Positions 8,307 to 15,968 of a DNA stretch of 64,000 bases are shown piece after piece. Made by a program: the position numbers and the translations under genes. Every line of letters starts with the position of its first letter. The stretch's first letter is position 1. The notes under the pieces were generated by a model. It was not told the DNA's origin. It did no database searches and was given only the letters and a program-made list of their open reading frames with translations. The stretch covers positions 1,674,001 to 1,738,000 of the forward strand of contig OY761541.1 of NCBI GenBank assembly GCA_963664625.1, given 5' to 3'. This stretch comes from CBDCFV01 sp963664625 (lineage in GTDB: Bacteria; Chloroflexota; Dehalococcoidia; Lucifugimonadales; UBA3495).

Positions 8307-9602
8307 ATGGCAAGAATTGAGGGCATCAGAATCAAGAATTACCGAGTACTGAAGGATATAACCCTAGGCAGACTGTGGAATACTCCGGGCGTTGCGGCCT
8401 TGACTCCAATGACGGCGGTGATTGGGAAAAATGGCGTGGGCAAAAGCTCGTTGTTTGACGCCTTCGGCTTTCTTGCCGATTGCCTGAAGCTAGGTGTCGA
8501 GGAGGCTTGCGACGAGAGGGGACGGGGCGGCTTTCAGAGAATCCACTCTCAGGGAAGTACCGTCCCTATTGAATTTGAGGTTTATTACCGGAAGGAACCC
8601 CGGGATAGACCGATTACCTATGAACTGGCCATCGACATAGACAACGCGGGCCGGCCTTATGTCGCCCGCGAGCGCCTCCGACAGCGACGCAAAGGCCAAT
8701 CTCACGGTTGGCCCTTCTCTTTCTTGATAATGAACGAAGGCGCAGGAGTAGCCTGGAGGGGAGAGGCACTAGGACATCAGATAAACGAGAGTGGTCAAGC
8801 AACACTCAAACTTGCTGAGTTGCTTGAAGGTCTCTTAAGAAGAGCGAAGGATGAGGAGAGTGGAGAGACGGAACCTGTTGAACTCCAAGACACGCGCCGG
8901 CTGGGCATAGCCACCTTGGGGTCCCTGAAACAGCACCCCCGAATATCAGATTTTCGCGAGTTTATCGAGGGTTGGTACTTGAGCTACTTTACTCCCGATG
9001 CCGCCCGCAGCCTGCCGCTAGCCGGTCCCCAAAGACGCCTGAATATTCATGGGGATAACTTGGGCAATGTTGTCCAGTACATGGAGCGAGAACACCCGGC
9101 CCGCTTCGAACGCATCCTGAACAGGATAGCAGAGAGGGTTCCAGGCATTGATCAGATTGATACGGAACGGAGCCCCGATGGCCGACTGCTGCTCCGATTC
9201 AATGACCGGGGGTTCGAGGATCCATTCTACGCACAGCAAATGTCCGATGGTACGTTGAAGGTCTTTGCCTATCTGCTCATGCTTGAAGACCCAGAGCCTC
9301 CCCCATTTATCTGCATAGAAGAGCCGGAGAACGGTCTTTACCACAAGTTGCTGGAAGTTTTGGCCGCCGAGTTTCGCTCCCACGCTACCAGAGGAGGAAA
9401 CACCCCTCAAATTTTCGTCACGACTCACCAGCCCTATTTCGTGGATGCGCTCAACCCTGATGAAACGTGGGTCCTGGAAAAGCAGGAGCATGGCTTTTCC
9501 ACTATCCGCCGCGCCAGCGACGACAAAGTAGTCAAGGCAATGGTGGAGGAAGGACTGCCCCTCGGCAGTCTCTGGTACAGCGATTACCTGGATATGAGGT
9601 AG
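8307..9602 (+). CDS. RecF/SMC-like ABC ATPase (COG4637 type), defence-module copy 1
   Basis: The protein has 431 residues. Walker A GKNGVGKS lies at residues 40-47, an ABC-signature-like MSDGTLK near 325, Walker B ending CIEEPE near 350, and a switch histidine in TTHQ. This is the AAA_21/COG4637 group, related to OLD and RecF ATPases. Such ATPases often pair with TOPRIM-like nucleases; the next gene, eight bases downstream, is DUF4276. A closely related copy of the whole pair lies at 35271-37269. The role is probably phage or plasmid defence by analogy with OLD/PARIS-like systems, which is inference. The ATG has a gagga site nine bases upstream. Confidence 0.9.
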   Translation: MARIEGIRIKNYRVLKDITLGRLWNTPGVAALTPMTAVIGKNGVGKSSLFDAFGFLADCLKLGVEEACDERGRGGFQRIHSQGSTVPIEFEVYYRKEPRDRPITYELAIDIDNAGRPYVARERLRQRRKGQSHGWPFSFLIMNEGAGVAWRGEALGHQINESGQATLKLAELLEGLLRRAKDEESGETEPVELQDTRRLGIATLGSLKQHPRISDFREFIEGWYLSYFTPDAARSLPLAGPQRRLNIHGDNLGNVVQYMEREHPARFERILNRIAERVPGIDQIDTERSPDGRLLLRFNDRGFEDPFYAQQMSDGTLKVFAYLLMLEDPEPPPFICIEEPENGLYHKLLEVLAAEFRSHATRGGNTPQIFVTTHQPYFVDALNPDETWVLEKQEHGFSTIRRASDDKVVKAMVEEGLPLGSLWYSDYLDMR

Positions 9603-9610
9603 GCAAGCAC

Positions 9611-10264
9611 ATGCACTTTGAGGTGCTGGTCGAAGACCAATCCGGGAGCATTACCCTTGAATCAATTCTGGAAAAGATTCTTGGCGCAAACGGCGCGGTT
9701 CATACTTGGAGAATGCATCCTTACAAGGGCATCGGTCGCCTGCCCAAAGACTTGCGGGGCGTATCTAACCCGGCCAATCGGCTTCTTCTGGACAATTTGC
9801 CGAGGGTATTACGGGGATACGGACGGAGTCTTAACGATTCCGACGCCGTGGTCGTGGTGGTGGATTTGGATGACAAGGATTGCACCGTATTCAAGCAGGA
9901 ATTGATCAGTGTCCTGAACGCCTGCAATCCCCGCCCTGAAACGCTGTTCAGAATTGCTATTGAGGAAACCGAAGCGTGGCTTCTGGGCGACCACGCCGCA
10001 GTAAAGTCGGCTTACCCTAACGCTAAAGACGCGGTGCTGAACCATTATGTTCAGGACAGCATTTGCGGCACTTGGGAAATCTTGGCTGATGCCGTGCATT
10101 CCGGCGGGTCGAAACGGCTTAAGCGATTGGGCTACCCAGAGGCTGGGAGAGCAAAGTGTGAGTGGGCTGCAAAGATCGCTCCTGAATTGAACGTGGCTCA
10201 GAACCACTCAAAGAGCTTTAGGGTCTTTCGCGATGGAGTCCTGAAACTCGCCGCGGCAAATTAG
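9611..10264 (+). CDS. DUF4276 TOPRIM-like protein, defence-module copy 1
   Basis: The protein has 217 residues. The ATG at 9611 was chosen because the paralogue at 36619 starts at the same point (MHFEVLVED); a longer in-frame start would overlap the ATPase gene heavily. The N-terminal strand ends in VED (E8), and a later hydrophobic strand ends in DLDD (85-88), which fits the Glu and DxD positions of TOPRIM nucleases. A conserved IEETEAW follows near 117. DUF4276 is known as a frequent partner of COG4637-type ATPases. It is presumably the effector, and nuclease activity is inferred from fold similarity. Confidence 0.85.
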   Translation: MHFEVLVEDQSGSITLESILEKILGANGAVHTWRMHPYKGIGRLPKDLRGVSNPANRLLLDNLPRVLRGYGRSLNDSDAVVVVVDLDDKDCTVFKQELISVLNACNPRPETLFRIAIEETEAWLLGDHAAVKSAYPNAKDAVLNHYVQDSICGTWEILADAVHSGGSKRLKRLGYPEAGRAKCEWAAKIAPELNVAQNHSKSFRVFRDGVLKLAAAN

Positions 10265-10314
10265 GGTTCCAGTAATGGTGTGCCGTCAAGGCCTGCACAC
10301 GTATGCAGGAACAG

Positions 10315-10389
10315 TGGTGGGCCCGGCAGGTGTCGAACCTGCAACCTACCGGTTATGAGCCGGCCGCTCTACCGCTGAGCTACGGGCCC
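10315..10389 (-). tRNA. tRNA-Met (anticodon CAT), elongator type
   Basis: On the minus strand the cloverleaf is complete. The acceptor arm is GGGCCCG paired with CGGGCCC, the D arm GCTC/GAGC, the anticodon loop CTCATAA with CAT at 10357-10355, and the T loop TTCGACA on a GCAGG/CCTGC stem. Discriminator A is followed by an encoded CCA (10317-10315). Its 3' end points toward the ATPase/DUF4276 module that ends at 10264. An Ile tRNA with modified CAT cannot be fully excluded from sequence. Confidence 0.95.
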
Positions 10390-10422
10390 TCGGTTTAAGC
10401 TTATCTACGGGTTATCCGTCTG

Positions 10423-11787
10423 TCAAGAAAGCCCCAGCCGCTCCCGGTAGTCCGGGTCCCAAGCGGCCAGAAGCCCCAGCCTGACCATCTCCTCCGGGTG
10501 GATGACCGGGCTGGCGTCGCCCCTGGTGGGAGTCGTCACCAGGATGGCGTCCTGCACCAGCGATTCAAACTCGGTTTGCTCCACTCCCAACAACTCCGTC
10601 ACCAGCCGCTCGTTGTCCTGGCCGAAGGCGGGAGACGGCCCTCGAATGCTCATGGGAGTGCCCGAGAACTTGTAGGGGCGGCCCATGAACATGCGCTCGC
10701 CTATCTCCCGCTCCGGCGGGTAGGTCACCCGCTCCAGGAAACCCCGGCTCCGGTACTGGGGATCGAAGTGCACATCCTTGCCGGTCAGCACCGGCCCCGA
10801 TGCTATGCCAACCCCTTGGAGCAGGTGCATCAAGTCATACTTGTCGAAATTTGCCGTCCACTCACTGATGATGCGGTCCAGTTCGTCGTGGTTTTCCTGC
10901 CTGGAAAGCAGGCTGCTGAACCGGGCGTCAAGGGCCAGCGCCTCCTGTCCCATCAGGCAGGTCATGGCTCGCCACTCCTCGTCGCTGCCCACCGACAGGG
11001 TAATCCACTGGTCCTCGCCCTTGGCCGGGTAGCAGCCCTGGGGGGCGCGGGACGGATGGCGGTTGCCGATGCGCCCGCCCTCACGCCCATTGGCGATGCT
11101 GTCCACGATGTACTCCGACAGGAACATGGCCCCCGCTTGGTACATCCCGATGTCTACCCACTGGCCGCGCCCGGTGCGGTTGCGGTAGCGCAGCGCCCCG
11201 CCGATAGCGAAAAGGGAAGTCCACGTCGACAGGAAGTCCACGAAGGACGCCCCCGCCTTGGCCGGCCCCTCGCCGGGGTAACCGGTCACCCAGCAGTGGC
11301 CGTGGGTGCCCTCCTGGGTCGTGGCTTGGGCCGGGTAGCCTGAGTAGGGGCCATCGCCGTGGCCGTAGCCGGTGTTGGACACCATGATTATGTCCGGCTT
11401 GATTTTCCGCAGGTTGGGGTAGTCCAGTTCCCATCGCCGCATGACCCGGGGAGTGAAGTTCTCCATCACGACGTCGCTTATCGACACCAACTCGCGGAAA
11501 ATATCCCGGCCCCGTGGGTCGGTCATGTCCAACACCAGCGACTGCTTGCCCCGGTTGATAAGGTTGTAGGTGGAGGGACGGTTCCACCAGCTTTCGCCGG
11601 CCTCATTGTCCGGAAAGGCGCCCGCCAAGCCTCCGGTGCGCGTCACGTCGGGGCGGCCCGGCCCCTCTATCTTAATGACCTCCGCGCCCATGTCCGCCAG
11701 CAGCCCCCCCGCGTAGGGCAGGGCGAACACGTAGCTGGAGTCCAGAACGCGGATGCCTTCCAAGGGTAGTTGGGCCGATTGGGACAT
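10423..11787 (-). CDS. CaiB/BaiF family CoA-transferase (type III)
   Basis: About 454 residues from the ATG at 11787, which has aggag ten bases upstream; the longer start at 11829 would overlap the preceding gene. The N-terminal pattern GIRVLDSS, then LLADMGAEVIKIEGP, is diagnostic of type III CoA-transferases. These dimeric cytoplasmic enzymes move CoA between carboxylic acids. The substrate is not predictable; relatives act on formate, carnitine, mesaconate or aromatic acids. A second family member lies at 12182-13375, separated by a DUF2442 gene, so the three probably form one transcript. Confidence 0.9.
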   Translation of the reverse strand: MSQSAQLPLEGIRVLDSSYVFALPYAGGLLADMGAEVIKIEGPGRPDVTRTGGLAGAFPDNEAGESWWNRPSTYNLINRGKQSLVLDMTDPRGRDIFRELVSISDVVMENFTPRVMRRWELDYPNLRKIKPDIIMVSNTGYGHGDGPYSGYPAQATTQEGTHGHCWVTGYPGEGPAKAGASFVDFLSTWTSLFAIGGALRYRNRTGRGQWVDIGMYQAGAMFLSEYIVDSIANGREGGRIGNRHPSRAPQGCYPAKGEDQWITLSVGSDEEWRAMTCLMGQEALALDARFSSLLSRQENHDELDRIISEWTANFDKYDLMHLLQGVGIASGPVLTGKDVHFDPQYRSRGFLERVTYPPEREIGERMFMGRPYKFSGTPMSIRGPSPAFGQDNERLVTELLGVEQTEFESLVQDAILVTTPTRGDASPVIHPEEMVRLGLLAAWDPDYRERLGLS

Positions 11788-11812
11788 TGAATCGTGTCTC
11801 CTGATGGAGTGA

Positions 11813-12169
11813 TTAGGGCGCGTCGGCATTCCTCTCGGTGCCCATCAGGTCATAATTGGCGACGCTGTTCCCTGCGCGTTTTGCCTCCAGCCATCGCTTG
11901 AACGACCGCTGGCTCTCGCCCGAAGGTCTGCCGGCCAGCAACCCTTCGATACTGATGTCCTCATCCAAATCGGGCCAGTGGATGCCTTGGCCTCCTCCAA
12001 TCAATTGCCAGTTATTTCTTTCCTCCGGCGTGGCGTGCACCAACCGGGGATACCAAGCCAGCGGCACCGAGATTGTCCGGCCGTCTGCAAGCTCGGCGGT
12101 CAAGGTGTCCTCAGTCACCACAACTGTCTCGGCTTCAGGGACTCTCATCTCAGTCGTTGAAATAATCAT
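11813..12169 (-). CDS. DUF2442 protein
   Basis: The protein has 118 residues. The pattern LADGRTISVPLAWYPRL and then WPDLDEDISIEGLL is typical of DUF2442. Such genes often occur beside DUF4160 in small toxin-antitoxin-like pairs, but no DUF4160 gene is visible here. It is placed between two CoA-transferase genes, 12 bases after the upstream one, so it may simply be carried in their transcript. Confidence 0.85.
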   Translation of the reverse strand: MIISTTEMRVPEAETVVVTEDTLTAELADGRTISVPLAWYPRLVHATPEERNNWQLIGGGQGIHWPDLDEDISIEGLLAGRPSGESQRSFKRWLEAKRAGNSVANYDLMGTERNADAP

Positions 12170-12181
12170 TCCAATGGCAGC

Positions 12182-13375
12182 TCACACGACGTCCAACTGC
12201 CGCAACCGGCTGAACTCCTCCTGCGAGTAACCCAGCCCATCCACGTATATCTCCCGGTTATCCTGCCCCAGCGTTGGTGACGCGCAGCGCAACTGATAAG
12301 GGCACAGGCTGTAGTTGAACAGCGCCGCCGGTACTTTTATCTTTCCGATGACCGGATGGTCGACTTCCCGGTAAAAGTCCCTCGACTCCAACTGCGGGCA
12401 GTCGGCCAACTCGCCGGGCGTCTGCACCAAGCCGAACAGTATTCTCTGCTCGGCGGCCTTGGGAAACAACTCCCACTTGCTGCGGTCCTTGATGGCGTTC
12501 AACACCACTTGGTCCAGTCTCTCGCTGTTGTGGGGCCTCTGGGCCGGGTCGGCCAACTCCGGCTCCAGCATCTCCGGCGCTTCAAAGAACCCGGCCAAAC
12601 CATCCCAGGTTATCCCGCCCCCCGTCTGCACAATAATCCACCCGTCGGAGCACGGCATGGGGTGGGTGAACATGCCCCCTTGGGCCCGGCGCCGGTGCTG
12701 GGTGCCTCCGATAAAGGGGTACATGGTCTGGGTCGCCATCATGGTGGAGGCCACGCACTCGGTGATGGAAACGTCTATGTGCTGCCCCTGTCCCGTATTT
12801 TCTTGGTGGAAGAGCGCCATTGCGGTGGAGGCCGCGCCGTTCAGCCCGCCCTCGTACTGGGCTTGAAACCCGCCGTGCTTCAACGGTTCCCTGCCCTGCA
12901 CACCACTGATACTCATGATCATGCCCATGGCATAGTTGACGATCTCTTCGCCCTGGTACTGGCTGTAGGGCCCCTCCTGGCCGAAGGGCGTAATGGAGGT
13001 CATCACCAGCGCCGGGTTGATTTGGCTCAGAACCTCGTATCCCAGCCCCCGGGACTCAAGATAGCCGGGCGTGTAACTTTCAATGATTACGTCGACCCGC
13101 TCCGCAAGACGGCGCAAAATATCCCGGCCCATGCCGGTCTGGATGTTCAGCGTTGCTCCCTTCTTGTTCAGGTTCATCACCAGGAAGAACAGGCTCTTGT
13201 CCGGGTGGGGATCGTCCTGGAAGAAAGGCCCCATACGCCGCAAAGACGCCCCTCCCGGCGGCTCCAGCTTCAAAACGTCCGCCCCGTAGTCGGCCAGCAA
13301 CCGGGCGCAAAAAGACCCGGCGATGTCCTCGCTCAGGTCCAATACCTTCAAGCCGGTAAAGACGCCCTCGAACAT
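12182..13375 (-). CDS. CaiB/BaiF family CoA-transferase (type III), second gene
   Basis: The protein has 397 residues, the usual length for the family. It begins MFEGVFTGLKVLDLSE and then ARLLADYGADVLKLEPPG, the type III CoA-transferase signature. It heads a minus-strand run with DUF2442 and another CaiB-like gene. Two unequal family members in one run could form a heteromer or act on acid and ester partners; both are inference. Confidence 0.9.
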   Translation of the reverse strand: MFEGVFTGLKVLDLSEDIAGSFCARLLADYGADVLKLEPPGGASLRRMGPFFQDDPHPDKSLFFLVMNLNKKGATLNIQTGMGRDILRRLAERVDVIIESYTPGYLESRGLGYEVLSQINPALVMTSITPFGQEGPYSQYQGEEIVNYAMGMIMSISGVQGREPLKHGGFQAQYEGGLNGAASTAMALFHQENTGQGQHIDVSITECVASTMMATQTMYPFIGGTQHRRRAQGGMFTHPMPCSDGWIIVQTGGGITWDGLAGFFEAPEMLEPELADPAQRPHNSERLDQVVLNAIKDRSKWELFPKAAEQRILFGLVQTPGELADCPQLESRDFYREVDHPVIGKIKVPAALFNYSLCPYQLRCASPTLGQDNREIYVDGLGYSQEEFSRLRQLDVV

Positions 13376-13465
13376 TGTGTTGGGAACCTCTTACCCTACG
13401 AGTCGCTCTGACGATATTATTGTGACTGTCATTTCAGTGGGCAGCCGCAATGAGCATAGGTAAAG

Positions 13466-13471
13466 TATAAT
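13466..13471 (+). promoter_or_regulatory. Candidate -10 element upstream of the DUF262 gene
   Basis: A perfect TATAAT lies in an AT-rich patch 90 bases before the DUF262 start. No clear -35 box is seen at 16-18 bp. It is the best promoter candidate for the DUF262/HEPN pair. Confidence 0.35.
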
Positions 13472-13560
13472 GCTACTAATATCCTAATCCCAATAGGAAA
13501 ACGAACCTACAACGTTTTCCTCTGAGTCTTCGGCCGTCATCCCAACCGAGGAGACTTACA

Positions 13561-14757
13561 ATGACGCTCCAGCAGGCAAAAACCCTCATAGACGAGGAAG
13601 ATAGATATGAGCCCGACATCATTGAAGACTCGGAGGACGACCATGAACCACCAATAGACCAATTCGACATAGTTTCGTCACCTAATGATTTCAACGTCAT
13701 AACCATCGTCAATTTCATACAGTCTGGAGTCGTCAAAATCCCAGGATTCCAGCGTAACTTCGTATGGGACATCAAGCGAGCTTCGAAGCTTGTTGAATCA
13801 ATCTTGATAGGACTTCCTATTCCACAGACCTTCCTCTATGAGCAGGAGCGCAACAAATTTCTCGTGATAGATGGCCAACAACGGTTAATGTCTATCTATT
13901 ACTTTGTGAACGAGAGGTTTCCAAGGAAAGAGAAGCTGGTCGAATTACGGCAAACGTTTGATGAACAGGGTCGGATACCGGAATCAATCTTATCGGACGA
14001 CGCATATTTCACCAAGTTCAACTTGAATTTGCCTGAGCAGTTGCCTGGTCACCGAAATCGGTTCAACAAACTAAGCTACTCTACCCTTGGAGACGACTAC
14101 CAGACAGCTTTCAACCTCCGGACAATCAGAAATATAATCGTCAAGCAAGTCAGTCCTGATGGCAACAGTTCCATGTACGAGATCTTTAACCGGTTGAATT
14201 CTGGAGGTATGAACTTAACTCCACAAGAAATAAGGCGTTGCATGTACGACTCCGCATTCTATGATGCTTTATATAAGACGAACACGCAGCCACAGTGGAG
14301 ACGCCTAGTAGGTGCGGAAGTACCTGACCTACATATGAAGGACGTTGAAATATTGTTAAGGGGCTTTGCAATGCTCATGAACGGAGATTCCTATAGCCCC
14401 TCTATGGTCAGGTTTCTTAACGCATTTTCAGAATCAGCCAAGTCATTTGGTGCCGACAAACTCAAATACTTGAAGAGATTGCTACAGTCGTTCATGGATA
14501 GTTGCAGCAATCTTCCCAACGATACATTCCAAGTTGGTGGGCGGTTCAGTCCGATGGTGTTCGAATCTGTCTTTGTAGCGGCATGTTCGGGCGCGTATTT
14601 GTCTAAGACGGTAGTTGATGGAAAAATTAACCTCAATTCGGTTCGAAAACTGCGAGAAGATACTACATTCATAATCGCGACACAGAACCGAACAACGGCT
14701 ACGGACCAAGTCCGCAAACGCCTGTCTAGAGCCCGCGAGATATTGTCGTTCAACTAA
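13561..14757 (+). CDS. DUF262 domain protein (GmrS/ParB-like fold)
   Basis: The protein has 398 residues. An acidic N-terminus of about 35 residues precedes a DUF262 domain with PGFQRNFVW (61-69) and DGQQR (104-108). These two motifs bind and turn over nucleotide in GmrSD-type restriction systems. The C-terminal half is helical; the DUF1524 His-Me nuclease usual in full GmrSD fusions is absent. A HEPN-domain gene follows three bases after the stop codon, so the pair is an operon. Base composition is visibly less GC-rich than the neighbours, suggesting transfer. A defence role is plausible but inferred. Confidence 0.85.
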   Translation: MTLQQAKTLIDEEDRYEPDIIEDSEDDHEPPIDQFDIVSSPNDFNVITIVNFIQSGVVKIPGFQRNFVWDIKRASKLVESILIGLPIPQTFLYEQERNKFLVIDGQQRLMSIYYFVNERFPRKEKLVELRQTFDEQGRIPESILSDDAYFTKFNLNLPEQLPGHRNRFNKLSYSTLGDDYQTAFNLRTIRNIIVKQVSPDGNSSMYEIFNRLNSGGMNLTPQEIRRCMYDSAFYDALYKTNTQPQWRRLVGAEVPDLHMKDVEILLRGFAMLMNGDSYSPSMVRFLNAFSESAKSFGADKLKYLKRLLQSFMDSCSNLPNDTFQVGGRFSPMVFESVFVAACSGAYLSKTVVDGKINLNSVRKLREDTTFIIATQNRTTATDQVRKRLSRAREILSFN

Positions 14758-14760
14758 TCT

Positions 14761-15300
14761 ATGGTCAATCCTAATTCCATCGACATAGTCGGACAATTGG
14801 TGGCGGAGCATCAGGCATTGATTGAACTTTTGCCACCTGACGAAATTTCTCTAAGAATTAGTGCCGACGCCATTTTTCGAAAGACTTTACTACTCTCTGC
14901 TGCAAGCTATTTTGAGGTTCGCTTAACAGAAGCCGTTACGACCGTTTTTCTAGAGGTAACTGACTCCGACGCATTGGTTGAGTTCGTTCGCACGAAAGCG
15001 GTCGCCCGCCGTTACCATGATTGGTTTGACTGGGACAGACGAAATGCAAATAAGTTCTTCGGTGCGTTTGGCAGTAACTTCAGGTCATTCATGGACGAAA
15101 GAATTCAAGCATCCGATCAGCTTAGAGAGTCTATTCGAGCCTTCATGGAAATAGGCAGCATCAGGAATCAATTGGTTCATCGAGACTTCGCCTCGTTTCC
15201 CTTGGAAAAAACTGTGTCCGAAATTTTCGAACTGTATCAAACGGCCCTGGGATTCGTAGATGCATTCCCAGATAGGCTCCGGGAATATCTTAATTCGTGA
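14761..15300 (+). CDS. HEPN-domain protein (RiboL-PSP-HEPN-like), DUF262 partner
   Basis: The protein has 179 residues and is mostly helical. RNQLVH at residues 135-140 fits the R-polar-x3-H motif of catalytic HEPN ribonucleases. The size and layout resemble the RiboL-PSP-HEPN group. The gene starts three bases after the DUF262 stop, with the same lower GC. A likely reading is that DUF262 senses or regulates and HEPN cuts RNA, but this is inference. Confidence 0.75.
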   Translation: MVNPNSIDIVGQLVAEHQALIELLPPDEISLRISADAIFRKTLLLSAASYFEVRLTEAVTTVFLEVTDSDALVEFVRTKAVARRYHDWFDWDRRNANKFFGAFGSNFRSFMDERIQASDQLRESIRAFMEIGSIRNQLVHRDFASFPLEKTVSEIFELYQTALGFVDAFPDRLREYLNS

Positions 15301-15344
15301 CTTGCCCAGTCAAAGAATAATCGTGGTAACTGCTATGCAGCCAC

Positions 15345-15851
15345 CTACCCTTTGTCCAACCCCAGCGTCCGGTTCAAGCGCGCCATCATGTCGTAATAGC
15401 ACGTCATCGATGCCGCCAAGACCGCCCCGGCTTCCCCAACCAAGTGGACAACCGACTGCCAGGTCGAGTCGCGGCTCTCATCCCGGAGCACCTCCAAGGC
15501 GAACTGCACCCAGATGCCGTCCTTTGGCAGCAGCCCCCGCGGCGCGGTGCCATTGACGATGCCGCTTATGACCGCGTCTGTCACCCCGGCATCCCGGGCC
15601 AATGGTTCGAAGGAGTCCCACAGGGGACGGTTATTGCGCTCGTGGGCTACCGTAAGCGCCATCGTCAAGCGGACATCGGCCTCCAGGGCGGACTGGTCCT
15701 GTATGAAGTGGTCCAACCGGGCCAGCTCAGCCGCCAGCCCGGCGTTGACGTACAGGCCGCTGTAGGTTTCCTCCAACCCCGATTGCCCGCCCGATATGCT
15801 CCGAAAGGCCGGCTGTTGAAGGGCGCGGGGGGCTAACGGCACGCGAGGCAT
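15345..15851 (-). CDS. Carboxymuconolactone decarboxylase-like (AhpD-fold) protein
   Basis: About 168 residues from the ATG at 15851, which has gggag six bases upstream; the longer start at 15902 lacks this. The central helices, LEADVRLTMALTVAHERN followed by WDSFEPLA, match the CMD/AhpD fold. The CxxC redox pair of true AhpD is absent, so a peroxidase role is unlikely. It lies downstream of the molybdopterin oxidoreductase gene on the same strand and may belong to the same pathway. Confidence 0.7.
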   Translation of the reverse strand: MPRVPLAPRALQQPAFRSISGGQSGLEETYSGLYVNAGLAAELARLDHFIQDQSALEADVRLTMALTVAHERNNRPLWDSFEPLARDAGVTDAVISGIVNGTAPRGLLPKDGIWVQFALEVLRDESRDSTWQSVVHLVGEAGAVLAASMTCYYDMMARLNRTLGLDKG

Positions 15852-15968
15852 ATCATCTCCCAACAGCGGATTCCGCCGATCCTGACCTGACGGCGGCGGC
15901 AATGGTATGCCGCCGCCCGATATAGCCCGTATTCCTGCGGACGGGATCGTCCGCAGGGCAAGTCTTGA

